Source of the DNA: Lindgomyces ingoldianus
Lineage: Eukaryota; Ascomycota; Dothideomycetes; Pleosporales; Lindgomycetaceae
Assembly: GCF_010093535.1 (NCBI RefSeq)
Contig: NW_022985198.1
Span: forward strand, 174,321 to 238,320
Reading direction: 5' to 3'
Length of the DNA stretch: 64,000 bases
The notes beneath the pieces are model-generated. The model searched no databases. It was not told the origin of the DNA and saw nothing but the letters and a program-made list of their open reading frames with translations. Shown one piece after another: positions 44,294 to 54,923 of the stretch (position 1 is its first letter; every line of letters begins with the position of its first letter). Both the position numbers and the translations under genes were made by a program.

Positions 44294-46506
44294 GGGTGAG
44301 AGCGAAGGGGGGCGTTTCTTGGAGTTTGGAGATTGGGTTTTCAATTGCGAGGTTGAATGCATGATTGGAGTTTTGTTTAGGTACTAAGCCGTCATAGCAT
44401 TAGGAAAGTATGATCATCGCTCAGGAAAAAAATTTCGTTCCAATATATCTAATACGTATTCAACTGTCAAGCGGTTGTTCGCCATCGTGGTGTGATTATG
44501 CTTCCATACGATTACGTATGGAGCCTTCGTCCATTCACGATGACATACTCCAAGCATGTCACTACGCCATATTTCCCTCCAAAGCCCCTCTGTTCTATTC
44601 GTCAGATGCAGCCTCCTCTCATGTATATAAATCCCTTCTCTCTTTCCTTGCCCCCATCCTTCCACACACGCCTTCCAAACAGCCTCACAAACAGCCTCAA
44701 AACATACTGCAAACAGATACCTGGTGGTATCTTTTCAGGAGGCTCTAAAATTATTGGCAGGAGAAACCATGTCGAACACTCCGAAGCTAAAGATTCTGCT
44801 ATGCTTTCAAATATCAGGTATCCTTTAATAAATGGGGCGTATATTTCTCATGCAGGCATTTATGCAGGCATTTTCGCAGGCATTTTTCAAGGCTCTTAAA
44901 AACCCCCGCTCCGCAACTCCATGGCTGGTCTCTCTGCTTTCTGCGCTAAAAGGGTTCTCTGAAGCGCAATATCGAGCGCTTAAAAACCTGAGGCAAAGAG
45001 GATTGTGGAGAGGAACCCGGCAGCGAGTCTAAAATTTCACGCCTCGTCTTGAATCCTGGTCATCTTCAGACCTACCAGAGTACATAAACGCCCCCGGACT
45101 ATGTTTCTCGTCTTTCTTTCCCGACCACCACCTCGGTTAGAGGCCTCAAAACCCGTAGGTGCCACAATTCATGTTTGTGGTTGACGTCCATGAAAAATCA
45201 TATTGGAACTATTCTGTGCCTACCTTTTTAAGACTTAAAACTGTCTCGGCCTTCCGCACGTCTCCTACTGACAAAAAGCTCACCCACGAGATCTCTATGC
45301 CGACTAAAATCGAGCCTCTTAAAATGCTTCAACTTTGACTCACATGGCTGTGCTCCCAGCCACTTGTAATACAACAGTTTAGCAACAAGCAGTATGCCTC
45401 GTCCAGCAATCAAAACCAAGTCTTTCTATGCACGCCAACGTAGACCGAGAGAGACAGAAGAACTTGAATATATATATTCTACCTGTATCGAGAGATACCC
45501 CTCTCCGCTTAAGCTAGTCTTACAAGTGCGGCGCATTACATTGATAGCGGGCTTGTATATAACAAGCGTGGATACTGAGTGGGAGGAATGGATTGTAGAA
45601 GAAACCTCTTAAAGTAAAGCGCATATGGATTATCCAGAATGCAACTGAACTAAAATACCACGACCATGAATACTATGCCTGGAGCCACAAACTTCTCTCG
45701 ATGCAATAAAACCATCTAACATTACGCCAACGTCCACGGTGGTATGGGATTGGAAAAAACTCGGTGGAATGCTCCGCATAATCATCATGGTTGGCTTATA
45801 CAAAATGGACTAGAGCATGAAACATGGACTTCGAAATAAAATTTTTGACCTAAGACAAATGGAATTTTGGAACCGCTACGGCATTAAATGGATCAACTGG
45901 TGGATCTAACGAGCGAAACCATTGACCTAGCCTACTACGGGGTGTAGACTGGACTGCGCAAGGGAAATAAATGAACTACAACTACTCCATGTCCGAAGCA
46001 ACGCTTTCCGCAATGTGATAAAGAAATTTTCATGATTCGTGAATGCTTTGGGAAGTGATCTTTGAAGATTGTGGTGATGGAAGGGTCATGTCAAGATGCA
46101 AGAGTGCGCGACGATTAAGTGCATCACGAACAGAACCCAATAGTAGGAATTTCGGATGGTATGTGGTCGCCTAGTACAAGATGTGGCTAGTATAGAGTTT
46201 ATCTGTTTGCGAGAGAGGAGATATTGTTGAGGATGTTTATTTCCGTCTTGGATTGTGACTGTCACGCTTTACATTAGGTAATAGAATGAAATAGATGAAA
46301 AGCTGCTACCTCGCAGATTGGGAGAGCTTTTATTGGCAGAGATGCTATTGGCCATCACCCACCACGCGCATTGCCCTTCATGGACCCTCGGTCCACCAAG
46401 CCTGTTATATCGCACGGTGAGTTGGATAGCTGGCGGATGATAGAGGGCATATAGAGGCGCGAGGGGTCGATTAGGTGACGAGAGCTAAACTAGATAGATT
46501 GAGCGA
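44294..46506. other. Long intergenic stretch, no gene recognised
   Basis: About 2.2 kb without a supported gene. An open frame at 45394-45612 starting MPRPAIKTKSFYARQ is a possible short peptide, but without homology or splice evidence I leave it uncalled. A short tandem repeat lies at 44850-44889. Confidence 0.4.
44850..44889. repeat. Short tandem repeat, GCAGGCATTT unit
   Basis: Three successive units ATGCAGGCATTT, ATGCAGGCATTTT and CGCAGGCATTTTT. It looks like replication slippage in non-coding sequence. Confidence 0.6.
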
Positions 46507-47639
46507 TTGTGTAAGATCTCATGGAATCTATCTCGCATCCTCTACGGCGCCGGTGACGCTCGTTTCGAAACCCGGCCCTCCCCAGCGCTCCAAGATTTCC
46601 ACGATATCTTTGACCGGATATCCTATGTTGGCGTCTTTGGCAGCGATGTCCGTTATCCCCTAATATCCTCTGTATCTAGTCTCTCCCTCTCTGTAACCCA
46701 AGCCCCAATACATCCCCGCAGGTGCATTTCTGGCAACACGGAGGCATCACCGGAAAAGTGACCAAACAGGAGCCACTCATCATGGGCCACAAAGCTGTGG
46801 GCATCGTACACAGCATCGGTCCATCCATAACCAGCGTCCAGCCTGGTGACCGCGTTGCTAACGAACCCGGGTTTCCGTGTCGACAATGCAGGCTGCGTAA
46901 ATCTGGACGGTATAACCTTTGTTTAAATATGCGGTTTGCGGTAGACCCGCCGCATATACAGGGTACATTGACACCCTTGTTAAAAATTCCAGACTCACTG
47001 GGTTTACAAGAGGCTGTGCTCGTGGAGCTCTTGAGTGTCGCAGTCCATGTGAACCGTCTCACAGACTTGCGACCTGTACAAAGCGTCCTGGTTCTAGACC
47101 CCGGTACCATCGACTTGATATGTGCGGCCGTTGCGAATGCGAATGCGAATGCGTTTAGTACAACAACGGCATGCATTGCTGATATCAAAGCCCCTAAATT
47201 AGACTTCGCGAAGACCTTCGTCACATGTTCGACAATCATCCCGGATCCGCACTCTAAGCCCGAACAAAACGCTTTCCGCTTCAAGCGCGAATATAGGCTC
47301 TCCGAAGGTGCCGATGTGGTTTGGGGTGCATAGGAGTCGAGTCGTCTGCGCAGACTGGAATATAGGCATCAGCCCTGGGGCAATCTTCGTGCAAGCCGGA
47401 GTGGGGGAACCACTACAAGCACGCCGCTGCTGGCTATGAGTGAGAAGGAAACTGTGGTCAAGATTTCATTCCGGTACGCATCTGGTGGTTACAAGCTTGC
47501 TCTGGAGTTCCTGGCATCGAGGATTGTAGCGGAGTCGTTAATTAGTAGTGCTATGCCTTTTGAGCATGCGAAGGAAGCGTAGGGGAAGAGAAGGAAGGGA
47601 GAGGGGACTAAGAATTTGATACAGTGGGTTCATGATTAA
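46507..47639 (+). pseudogene. Inactivated zinc-dependent polyol/alcohol dehydrogenase
   Basis: The sequence follows sorbitol/xylitol-dehydrogenase-like MDRs from ILYGAGDARFETRPSPAL through ISYVGVFGSDV, an intron at about 46651-46721, then HFWQHGGITGKV, MGHKAVGIVHSIGPS, GFPCRQCRLRKSGRYNLC, LGLQEAVLVELLSVAVHV and VLVLDPGTIDL. Many key residues are gone. The catalytic zinc Cys of G-V-C-G-S-D is Phe, the GHE zinc Glu is Lys, one structural zinc Cys is Arg, and the NAD glycine motif G-A-G-x-I-G reads DPGTID. Frames break at the TAG at 47330 and again before LLAMSEKETVVKISFRYASG, and an in-frame TAG precedes the tail KGEGTKNLIQWVHD that ends at 47639. No usable start remains. The mix of missense transitions and frameshifts marks it as long dead. 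Confidence 0.82.
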
Positions 47640-47993
47640 CCAGCCTCAGAGAGATCCTTGTAATGCAATTGCAGGTCCGGGAATCACACTCATTTTTACC
47701 GCTTATTTGCTAGAGTTTTAACAGCTTTCCCAGTAGGATCCCTTACAGATCCTTTCTTTAGGGAGGCTTGATATGGGATAGATGCACACGAGGCAACTAG
47801 CCTTAAAACAAACGGTCTCCACTTCCATTTCCCATTTTCCGCGTTGTTATGCCTAGCAGTAGATACCAACGCGCTTCGAATTCTACCCTCAAGGTTTCTC
47901 GTACGCTGAAAAGATGGAAATAAGATGAATGTGTCCTCCTTACTACAGTTATTGAGTATAGCCCAGCCATTTTCATCTTGTCGCCCTTGGAAG
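47640..47993. other. Intergenic between two pseudogenes
   Basis: No coding pattern seen. It separates the dead dehydrogenase from the UNC93-like fragment. Confidence 0.35.
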
Positions 47994-48355
47994 TCACCAC
48001 GTCCTTCTCAACGCTAAACATCAAACTTCCCACTTCCCACTCAACTCCAACATATCTTCCCCCACTCTACAGCCACACAACCTTCTTCAATCTCACCACC
48101 GTATCCATCTGCGCCTTCATTGCGCCCGGCGTTTGGGCTGCTATTAACAGCCTCGGCGTCGGCGCCGCCCCAAGCCCGTACTGCATCAACGCCGCCGACA
48201 GCATAATCTTCATGCTGAAGTTCCTGATCTGTATTTTCCGCTGTTCTCTAATCATCCGGATCGAGCTAAAGTGGGCATTTGTGTCCGGCATGATTGGATT
48301 CCCCATCTATGCCGCAAGCCTGTACCTCCATGTCAAGTATGGGATGGTGGTGAGT
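47994..48355 (+). pseudogene. UNC93/MFS-like transporter fragment
   Basis: The frame reads FFNLTTVSICAFIAPGVWAA, INSLGVGAAPSPYCINAAD, then LKWAFVSGMIGFPIYAASLY. This follows the first three membrane helices of fungal UNC93-like (DUF895) MFS proteins, which carry a C-x-P-G-x-(W/F)-N-A-x-x-S-L-G-x-G-G core. Here the helix is altered (VGAAP for GGGGQ) and no ATG precedes it in frame. After KYGMV a GTGAGT donor occurs but no matching next exon follows. Only about 110 of the roughly 450-500 family residues remain, so it is a truncated relic. Confidence 0.5.
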
Positions 48356-48737
48356 CATACGGCCTAGGAGAGCTATGCAAGGAGACTAGTATTCTCCGTG
48401 TTATATACCTGACGGCAGTGACGGAAGAGCTACGTATCACACTATTTACGCCCCTGTCATGCTTGAAAAATTTAGTGTATGTCCAACTAAGTTATGCAGA
48501 TTCATCTCCACTCTGTGCGAGTATGAAATCATAGCTAGAGAGGTCAACACCTTTTTCTGCAGACTACTTCGTACAGAATTCCCAAACTACTGGAATATTC
48601 AGTCACTGATCGAACATATCACCTACCTGTCAAAAAAAAATTAAAATCTGGTGGGTATATTTAGATAGCTTATGACATCAATGGAAGGTTACAGCCTATG
48701 ACTCGGTCTCTAGGTTCCGACAAACTCACAAACCCCT
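48356..48737. other. Intergenic, 3' flank of VPS34
   Basis: No supported coding region. It lies downstream of the VPS34 stop codon at 48738 (minus strand) and presumably contains its terminator. Confidence 0.35.
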
Positions 48738-51573
48738 TTAGGCCCTCAAATGCTGCATAAACCCATGTGCCCAATCAATCCCAACCGCCAACCAACTCTC
48801 CTTACTCTCCTCAATAAGTCTCTCAAATGCCCTCATCGCCTCCTCTTCCCCAATCTCCAGGCTAAGTCTCTCCTGGACCTTCCTCACACTCCCCTCCCTC
48901 TCGACCTTAATATCTGGAATATTAGCTCCCTGCATCAATGCAAACAGATTCAAGATCAAATTCGCGCTCTTCCTTAACGCCGCAAAGCTCTCAAGACAGT
49001 ATTCTTTGAACGATCGGTAGTTCGCGGAGGCTGGGCCACCCATACCTTCCACCATCTCCTTGCAGAGTTTCATGTTGGGCGCGAAGGGCTTGGGGTCGCG
49101 GCCGAGGATGTATCCGAAGTCGACGTGGAAGAAGGCGCCAGAGGGGGTGAGGAGAAGGTTGTCTAGATGGCGGTCGCCGACGCCTAGGATGTAGGTTATC
49201 ACGCAGTAGCCCGCGCAAGATTTGATGTACGTGTCCATGGATTCTTTGCGGACGCCTAGAGGGGCAGTATCGTCAGGGTTGTTTGCGCGGAGGTAGGCGA
49301 GGAGGCTTCCTTTATATTTCGACACTGCAGCCGCGAGGGACATTGATGGGACGAATTGCAGGGCACCGGCTTGCGTCGATGTCGCGAGGATTCGGTAGGG
49401 TGTGAGTTTGAGGTCCAGGTTTTCTTTTTGTAGGAGGCGGTCCATGAGCGTTATGATCTGAATGACGAGTTGGTCCTGGCGGAGGTCGTCGCCGAATTTG
49501 AAGATTATTGGGTATTTAGTGTGGGTTGTGGTTTTGAAGTTGAGGATTAGCGGGAAGAGAGAGGATTTTAGGACATTGCAATCCTCGGGGTAGATGCCGG
49601 TAATCATGATTGAGGGATCGAGGGGAAGAGGGATGGGAGGGTCGATGTGGAGGAGCTCGTTCTTGGGGTCTGCGAGGAACTTCTTCAGACGGGTAATCTT
49701 GCGCAGGCGATCTTCTCGCGAGAGTTTGATATCCCGTGAGAGCTTGGTGAGGACCAGTAGAAGCTCGCCTTGGCGCTTGAAAGTCTCGCGTTTTTCCCTG
49801 CCTTCGGGAGTTTTGTCCAACTCTTCCATGAAGTCGAACTCGACTCTAGCGAAGAGATCGCGATGTTCCTCGGGTTGATCCCTGCTATCGTCGCTGATTT
49901 CCACCATCAGGTACCAGTGGAAGAAGTTACCAAGTGTGAAATTATTGGCTGCACGAGTGATGAGGAACTCTGCGAGAGACGAATGGGCTTCTCCAGGTGC
50001 TTCATACTTCAAGGCCTGGACAAGCTGTAAGAGGTACACCAGGAGTTCATCGTCGTCAGCTTTCTTTAATCGATCCACGGCATACCCTCTCACCAATGGA
50101 GAATCGAACTGGGGGCCTAGCAGCTCGAGGGCATCGTCGACGTCAATCTCGGCCCACTTCTCCAGCAAGGGGGCTCCTTGCCGGAGTTCGATTGGGTCTC
50201 TCCAGTTTGTAGATTTAACGAATTTGGTCAAAGCCCGCTTGTCTCTCAGCAAATAGTACCTGAACTTCCAGATCTGGTCCCGGTCATCAGTGTTGATTTC
50301 GTGCAGAGGACCGTAGGCCAAGATCTTGTTGAGCTCATCACGAATCTTCACCGTGGGCTTTCGGTCCCGATCTAGAGAGTCGGATTGCTGGCTTCGCATC
50401 AGTCTGCGGTGTTTCGACTCGGCTGGGTTATCACCCCGACCAATCTCTGGGTCGTATATTCTAATCAATCGCCCGTCATTGGCATCTCCATATGCATTGC
50501 CGTTCACGTTGATACCGGGGCCGAATGAGACTTCGGGAGGCGGTCGAAGCATGATATCGGAGTCGGCGGCCAGCTTGATGGTGGACACGGGGGGTGGAGC
50601 ATACTCAGTGTCAGCGAAGACTATCGAGTGATCAAAGCGCGGAAGTTCTATGTCCAGGTAGAACAGTTCGTCGTCTGCGGGGTCGCTAGTCCGGTTGGGG
50701 GCATCGCTGGCCACATCGTTTGAGAAGGAACGATTATGCCGACGCTGCGCCGCGGCCTCGGCCCTCAGTGCCTCATTCCTTATCTTCATCATCTTCTTGA
50801 AGACCAGGCCGTCCAACCACTGATTCTGGGGGATGTCGCCCATCTCCTGCTTCTTCAACAATTCCTCGAGGCGGTGCATCTCTGCCACCTGTTCATCCAC
50901 GGCATTTTCAGCCACGACGTCGTTCCTTCCCCTCCTGGCCGGTGGCAATACCCAAGGGGTGGCGGAAGAGGAAAGACCATCGGCCGCCTTGAAGCGATGC
51001 AGCCGACACCTCTGCCTGCCCTTCTGGAGCGTGTTGTCCTTGTCAAAGAGGGGTATTGTTGTGCCTCCGAATGGAACCGCGTGGAGATTGGAGTCGTTAT
51101 CCTCCGCGGGCGACAGGTCCCAGACAGTTATGGCGAGTTGCGCCGTAGCGGGGAGGTTAGAATAGGTCACGGGCAGGGCCAGCCACTCGTTCCACACGCG
51201 GCTGGTTTTGAAGGACTTGTAGGCAGTTTGCACGGGGAGGGTGAGCGGCTTGCTGTCAGCCCATATCTGGGCAGTCACATATAGCTCAGAATGTGGACTG
51301 GGTACATTGTGAGAATGGACGCTTGGTCCCAAAGAGCAGGTTGGCAAACTTGATATTCGAAGCTCGGTGCCTCAGGTCCGGGCGCTTCAGCAGCACGGAG
51401 TATGGGATGGGTTTCTGGTGGCCATCCAGACGGTCGCTGCACCAAATTAATACAGGGCTAGGCACGAACATTGGGGAGGAGGGGAGGGGGGGGAGGGGGG
51501 GGGGGACACACATGCGAACATGGACGGAAAGCTGGTCTAGGGCAGAGGAAGTGGCGAAGGAGAAGGCTTCCAT
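48738..51573 (-). CDS. VPS34: Class III phosphatidylinositol 3-kinase Vps34
   Basis: Three exons, 51512-51573, 51350-51436 and 48738-51297, give 902 residues. This is the catalytic subunit of the Vps34-Vps15-Vps30 complexes that make PI3P on endosomes and autophagosome precursors. The N-terminus MEAFSFATSSALDQLSVHVR leads into a C2 domain (HSELYVTAQIWADSKPL, AQLAITVWDLSP). A helical PIK domain with RDELNKILAYGPLHEINTDD and WKFRYYLLRDKRALTKF comes next. The kinase domain has FKFGDDLRQDQL, the catalytic loop GVGDRHLDN (Asp758, His760, Asn763) and the activation-loop HVDFG (Asp776). The C-terminal helix ends WAHGFMQHLRA. The two small 5' introns restore a standard N-terminus; the first (51437-51511) contains a long poly-C tract. 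The gene is divergent from NSE4 across a 464-bp spacer. Confidence 0.96.
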
Positions 51574-52037
51574 ATCGAGGGGCGTAGTGAGAGGCGGATG
51601 CTATAGCATGCCATGGGGACTCCTCATACCGAACATGTACAGGTCACTAGGGGGGGAGGTGAGAAGATGGCAGGAAGCAGCAGGCCAGAGGGTGCGAAGC
51701 TCAAGCTCCCGCCGGGGAAATGTCGGTCAAAGCCGCTCATGGATGACGCGGACGAGTCATGGTGCCAGTCAGGGGGGCAGTCAGCCGTGCATCCTGATTC
51801 TGCTGTGCTGTTGGTACCCCCCACCCCCTAGCGCGCAGATTGCTCAGGTGAAGTCGCGCTAATTAGCTCCCCTGGCGATTTCTACGGGGCCCTTGCCCTT
51901 GTTGCCTCCGCCGCGTCGTGCTTGCCCCCAAAAGCCAGGCCCCTCAACACCAACACCGCGCTTTTGTCTCGATCCGCGATTGTGCCTTCCCTCCCTCCCC
52001 CCCCCCTGAGCGGCCGCCCACATAAGACTCTTCCGCC
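51574..52037. promoter_or_regulatory. Bidirectional promoter region VPS34 / NSE4
   Basis: 464 bases separate the start codons of two divergently transcribed housekeeping genes. The part near 51970-52010 is strongly C-rich on the plus strand. There is no TATA box, as expected for constitutive genes. An open frame through this area has no support. Confidence 0.55.
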
Positions 52038-53721
52038 ATGGCGCGTCTTAATGCTCATCTGTCAGCCACGCCTCAGAGCCACCGCTCATCCACCGTCGAC
52101 TCGCTGTATCGCGACCCCACGCCACGGCCACATCTCAACTCTGCAAGTTCGCGACAAGCTGCCACGCTCTCCGCCATGAGCCCGGCCCGCTCGCTGAATT
52201 CCGACAAAGAGAATCAAGAGCCAGATTCGCGTGCAAACACTCCTCGGCCTACAAAAGCCAGGCGTCCCATGGCCGCATCAGCACCGCGACTGCCCACCCC
52301 TAACTCTGGCCCCGGCTCTGCCTCTGGCTCATCCTCATCTGGCGCGAACAAACGGCGGAGAACCGGTGACTACACTATCACCAACCCTACCGCTATCTCT
52401 CGACATGGTGAGGAAGACCTTCACGATGGCCGGGACGAGGTGTCAGAGCACCACGACAATGACGACGACGACGACGACGGTGAGGCTGATGGCACCAAAT
52501 ACTACAACCCTTGTCAGGATGTCAGGTTGCGGCAAGCCGTTCGCGCCAACATTACCAAGAATCTGCGCGAGATGGAAGGTGAGAATTGCTGTCTGGGTGT
52601 CGCCTTCCTCTTCTAACAGCCCCTTCCAGAGAACCGCGACGAGTTGATCAAGCCTGGCAATTCTGGCCTGCTAGACCACATCAAACGCGAGAACGGCCTC
52701 ATGGAAAAGGTCAGACAGACATCGGATGCCGTTCAGGACGCGCGCTTCATGGTTACCGCAAGCGACTACGCCGGCAAGAAGATGAACAACTGCTTGCAGG
52801 GCAACGCCGGCGTCGGCGTTGACATAGATGTGTTTGTCTCCAAGTGCATCTTCTTCATGAGGGCAGGCGGGAGGACCGCGGAAGAGGAAGACGGTCGCGC
52901 CTCGACGCAGGAGCGTGGCCGAACACGGACTGCCGCCAACGACGACGATGAAGACGATGATTCGGGCGATGGCCTTGACTGGGCTGTCTTGGGACGTGAA
53001 GCCTGCTTTCCTTTCAACAGACGCCCCCCGACATGCAGCTTCCTCCTCGGTCCTCTTTCTGTCCAGAAACGCGCCCGCACTACTCAAGCACGCCGTGCTA
53101 GGTCGCAGAGGCAGCCTCTCGGCCCGGCTACCAAACCCCAGGAGCTCGAACAGTCGGATCTGAAGCAGTCTGAGAACTCCAATTTGACCCATCTCGTAAA
53201 GGGCATCAAGTCGCGACTGGAGAAGCACATCCAAGCCGGTACGAGGAATATCGAGGCTGAGCTTGAGGAGCTCGGCGACGAGCCCGACGATGAGGACTTC
53301 AATGCAGCCTGTAGACGGCAGCGTGTCTATCAGTCTCCCGACCAGGAGCCTTGCGTCTCACTGTTTGACTTTGTAGTAAACCCCAATTCGTTTGGACAAA
53401 CCGTCGAAAATCTGTTCTACGTGAGCTTCCTCATTCGAGAGGGCAATGTCAAGGTCCTCCAGGATGAACACAGTTTACCGCTATTAGGTAAGAGTACGTC
53501 TATAATCAAATATCTCCCCAGACTAACTTCGCAAAGTACCCTCCGCACCCCACTCATTGCAAGAGCAACGAGAGCGTAATGTACAAAAGCATCAAGCCGT
53601 ATTCAGTATCGACTGGCCTACCTGGAAGAAGCTCATTGAAGCCTTCGACATCAAGGAGCCGCTTATTCCCCACCGAGTGGCCGAGGAGACCAACGTCTCA
53701 GCGGGAGCCTGGTATGGCTGA
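52038..53721 (+). CDS. NSE4: Nse4, kleisin subunit of the SMC5/6 complex
   Basis: Three exons, 52038-52578, 52630-53487 and 53537-53721, give 527 residues. The kleisin Nse4 bridges Smc5 and Smc6 in the nuclear complex for DNA repair and recombination. A disordered N-terminal region (Ser/Pro-rich, KRRRTGDY) includes an acidic run of Asp in DNDDDDDDGEADG. YYNPCQDVRLRQAVRANITK and NRDELIKPGNSGLLDHIKRE form the N-terminal helical domain, and NNCLQGNAGVGVDIDVFVSK continues it. The C-terminal winged-helix part is PCVSLFDFVVNPNSFGQTVENLFYVSFLIREG and VFSIDWPTWKKLIEAFDIKEPLIPHR, the Nse4 hallmark. It is somewhat longer than many Nse4 proteins because of an acidic/basic linker (residues about 270-370). 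Family assignment is secure; an extra intron in that linker cannot be excluded. Confidence 0.93.
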
Positions 53722-54923
53722 ATACCATCGCCTACCCTTTGGTCTTGACCGATAGCGTCAGCCCGCGGTCTAATGTCTTCTAGCTCTGTCCGACTACTTA
53801 GGTACGCTCCATTCAAAGGGGGTGTTTCGGGTACTATTTGATTGTGTAACGATGGAAGCTATATGTGTAATCCAATATCCTTTCTTGGCGCTGTGGGACT
53901 ACGGGGGGGTTTAAGAGAATGATGGGCGTGATACTTCTTCTGATTCTTGCGCCTATTATTCTTATTTCTTACATCGGTACTCTGGATCTCTGGATATTTC
54001 ATACCTATTTACCTCTCGATACCCGGTCTTGAATCTCATTGCGGCGCTTCTTTGCCTGCGGGGAGTAGATGGATGGGACAGATGAGGTCAATAAAGTTCT
54101 GATTTTGGAATGCATTCACCCTCTTCTGTCGTGCAAGCTGTGTGAAGTCCTTCAAGCCCTGGAGCGCGTCCTGGAATAGCTATGGGCTGAAGCCGGATGG
54201 GAAGGGCGGCACGAAGCGGTTCGGGAACGAATCGGTTCGAGAACGAATGGTCTGTTCACCTTACTGCATCCGTCTTGAAATTGAAAACTAGCTTCGGCTG
54301 CAGATGCACGCCCCTCCACTTCCAAGCCGCACTGCAGTCCAGGTGCTCTTATTCCCCTCACCTCTCAGTATCGCCAATGTACTTCTAAGCTTATAAGCTT
54401 ATAAGCTTCCAAGCTTCCTCATACTCGTACCAGCTATCTTCGTATTCGTACCCCACCATCCCACTTCTCAAAGCATGAGCTACAACTCTCAATCCCCTTC
54501 CCTCAAATTCTCCAACCTTACACGATCGGTCTCGAATTTAAATTAACTTCAGCCCCCGAAGCCTTCTTGTGGATACGTGAACATCGTCACGAAGCAGACT
54601 CAGACACCCGAGAGCCGGCGGGGCACAGTCAGCCACACTGAGCCCATATTTCCTCACTTCCTGATTAAGTCAGAAAAAGCGAGCATCCATGCATCGTCAA
54701 CACGATTTCAATCGCCAATGAAGAGATAAGCGCTACTACGTATACCCACATTTAGCAGGGAGTGTATAAACCGCGTGCTCGCTAGCGCTCTGCTCCCCTC
54801 CACTCCGATCTGCTTCCGTTCCTTCAACATACCATATCCCACCTCTCACCTCTACACTCCCACCCTACAATAGCCTCACTTGCCCGCCCTCCCCCCTCCC
54901 GTTCCCTAGCCCCCGAATTTTCA
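53722..54923. other. Intergenic, no gene recognised
   Basis: About 1.2 kb without a supported gene: the 3' flank of NSE4 and the promoter side of the FAD monooxygenase. A small HindIII-site-like palindromic tandem (TAAGCTTA units) lies at 54386-54416. A pyrimidine-rich run at 54780-54920 directly precedes the next start codon, common in fungal 5' UTRs. Confidence 0.45.
54386..54416. repeat. Tandem palindromic AAGCTTAT repeat
   Basis: TAAGCTTATAAGCTTATAAG followed by CTTCCAAGCTT shows three to four self-complementary AAGCTT units, which could form a short hairpin. No known function. Confidence 0.5.

Noticed and set aside
50736..51862. Long plus-strand open frames across the 5' half of VPS34
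   Set aside because: They are antisense to a clearly conserved coding exon and are composition shadows.
52671..53234. Minus-strand open frame inside NSE4
   Set aside because: It is antisense to conserved Nse4 coding sequence and shows no family pattern.
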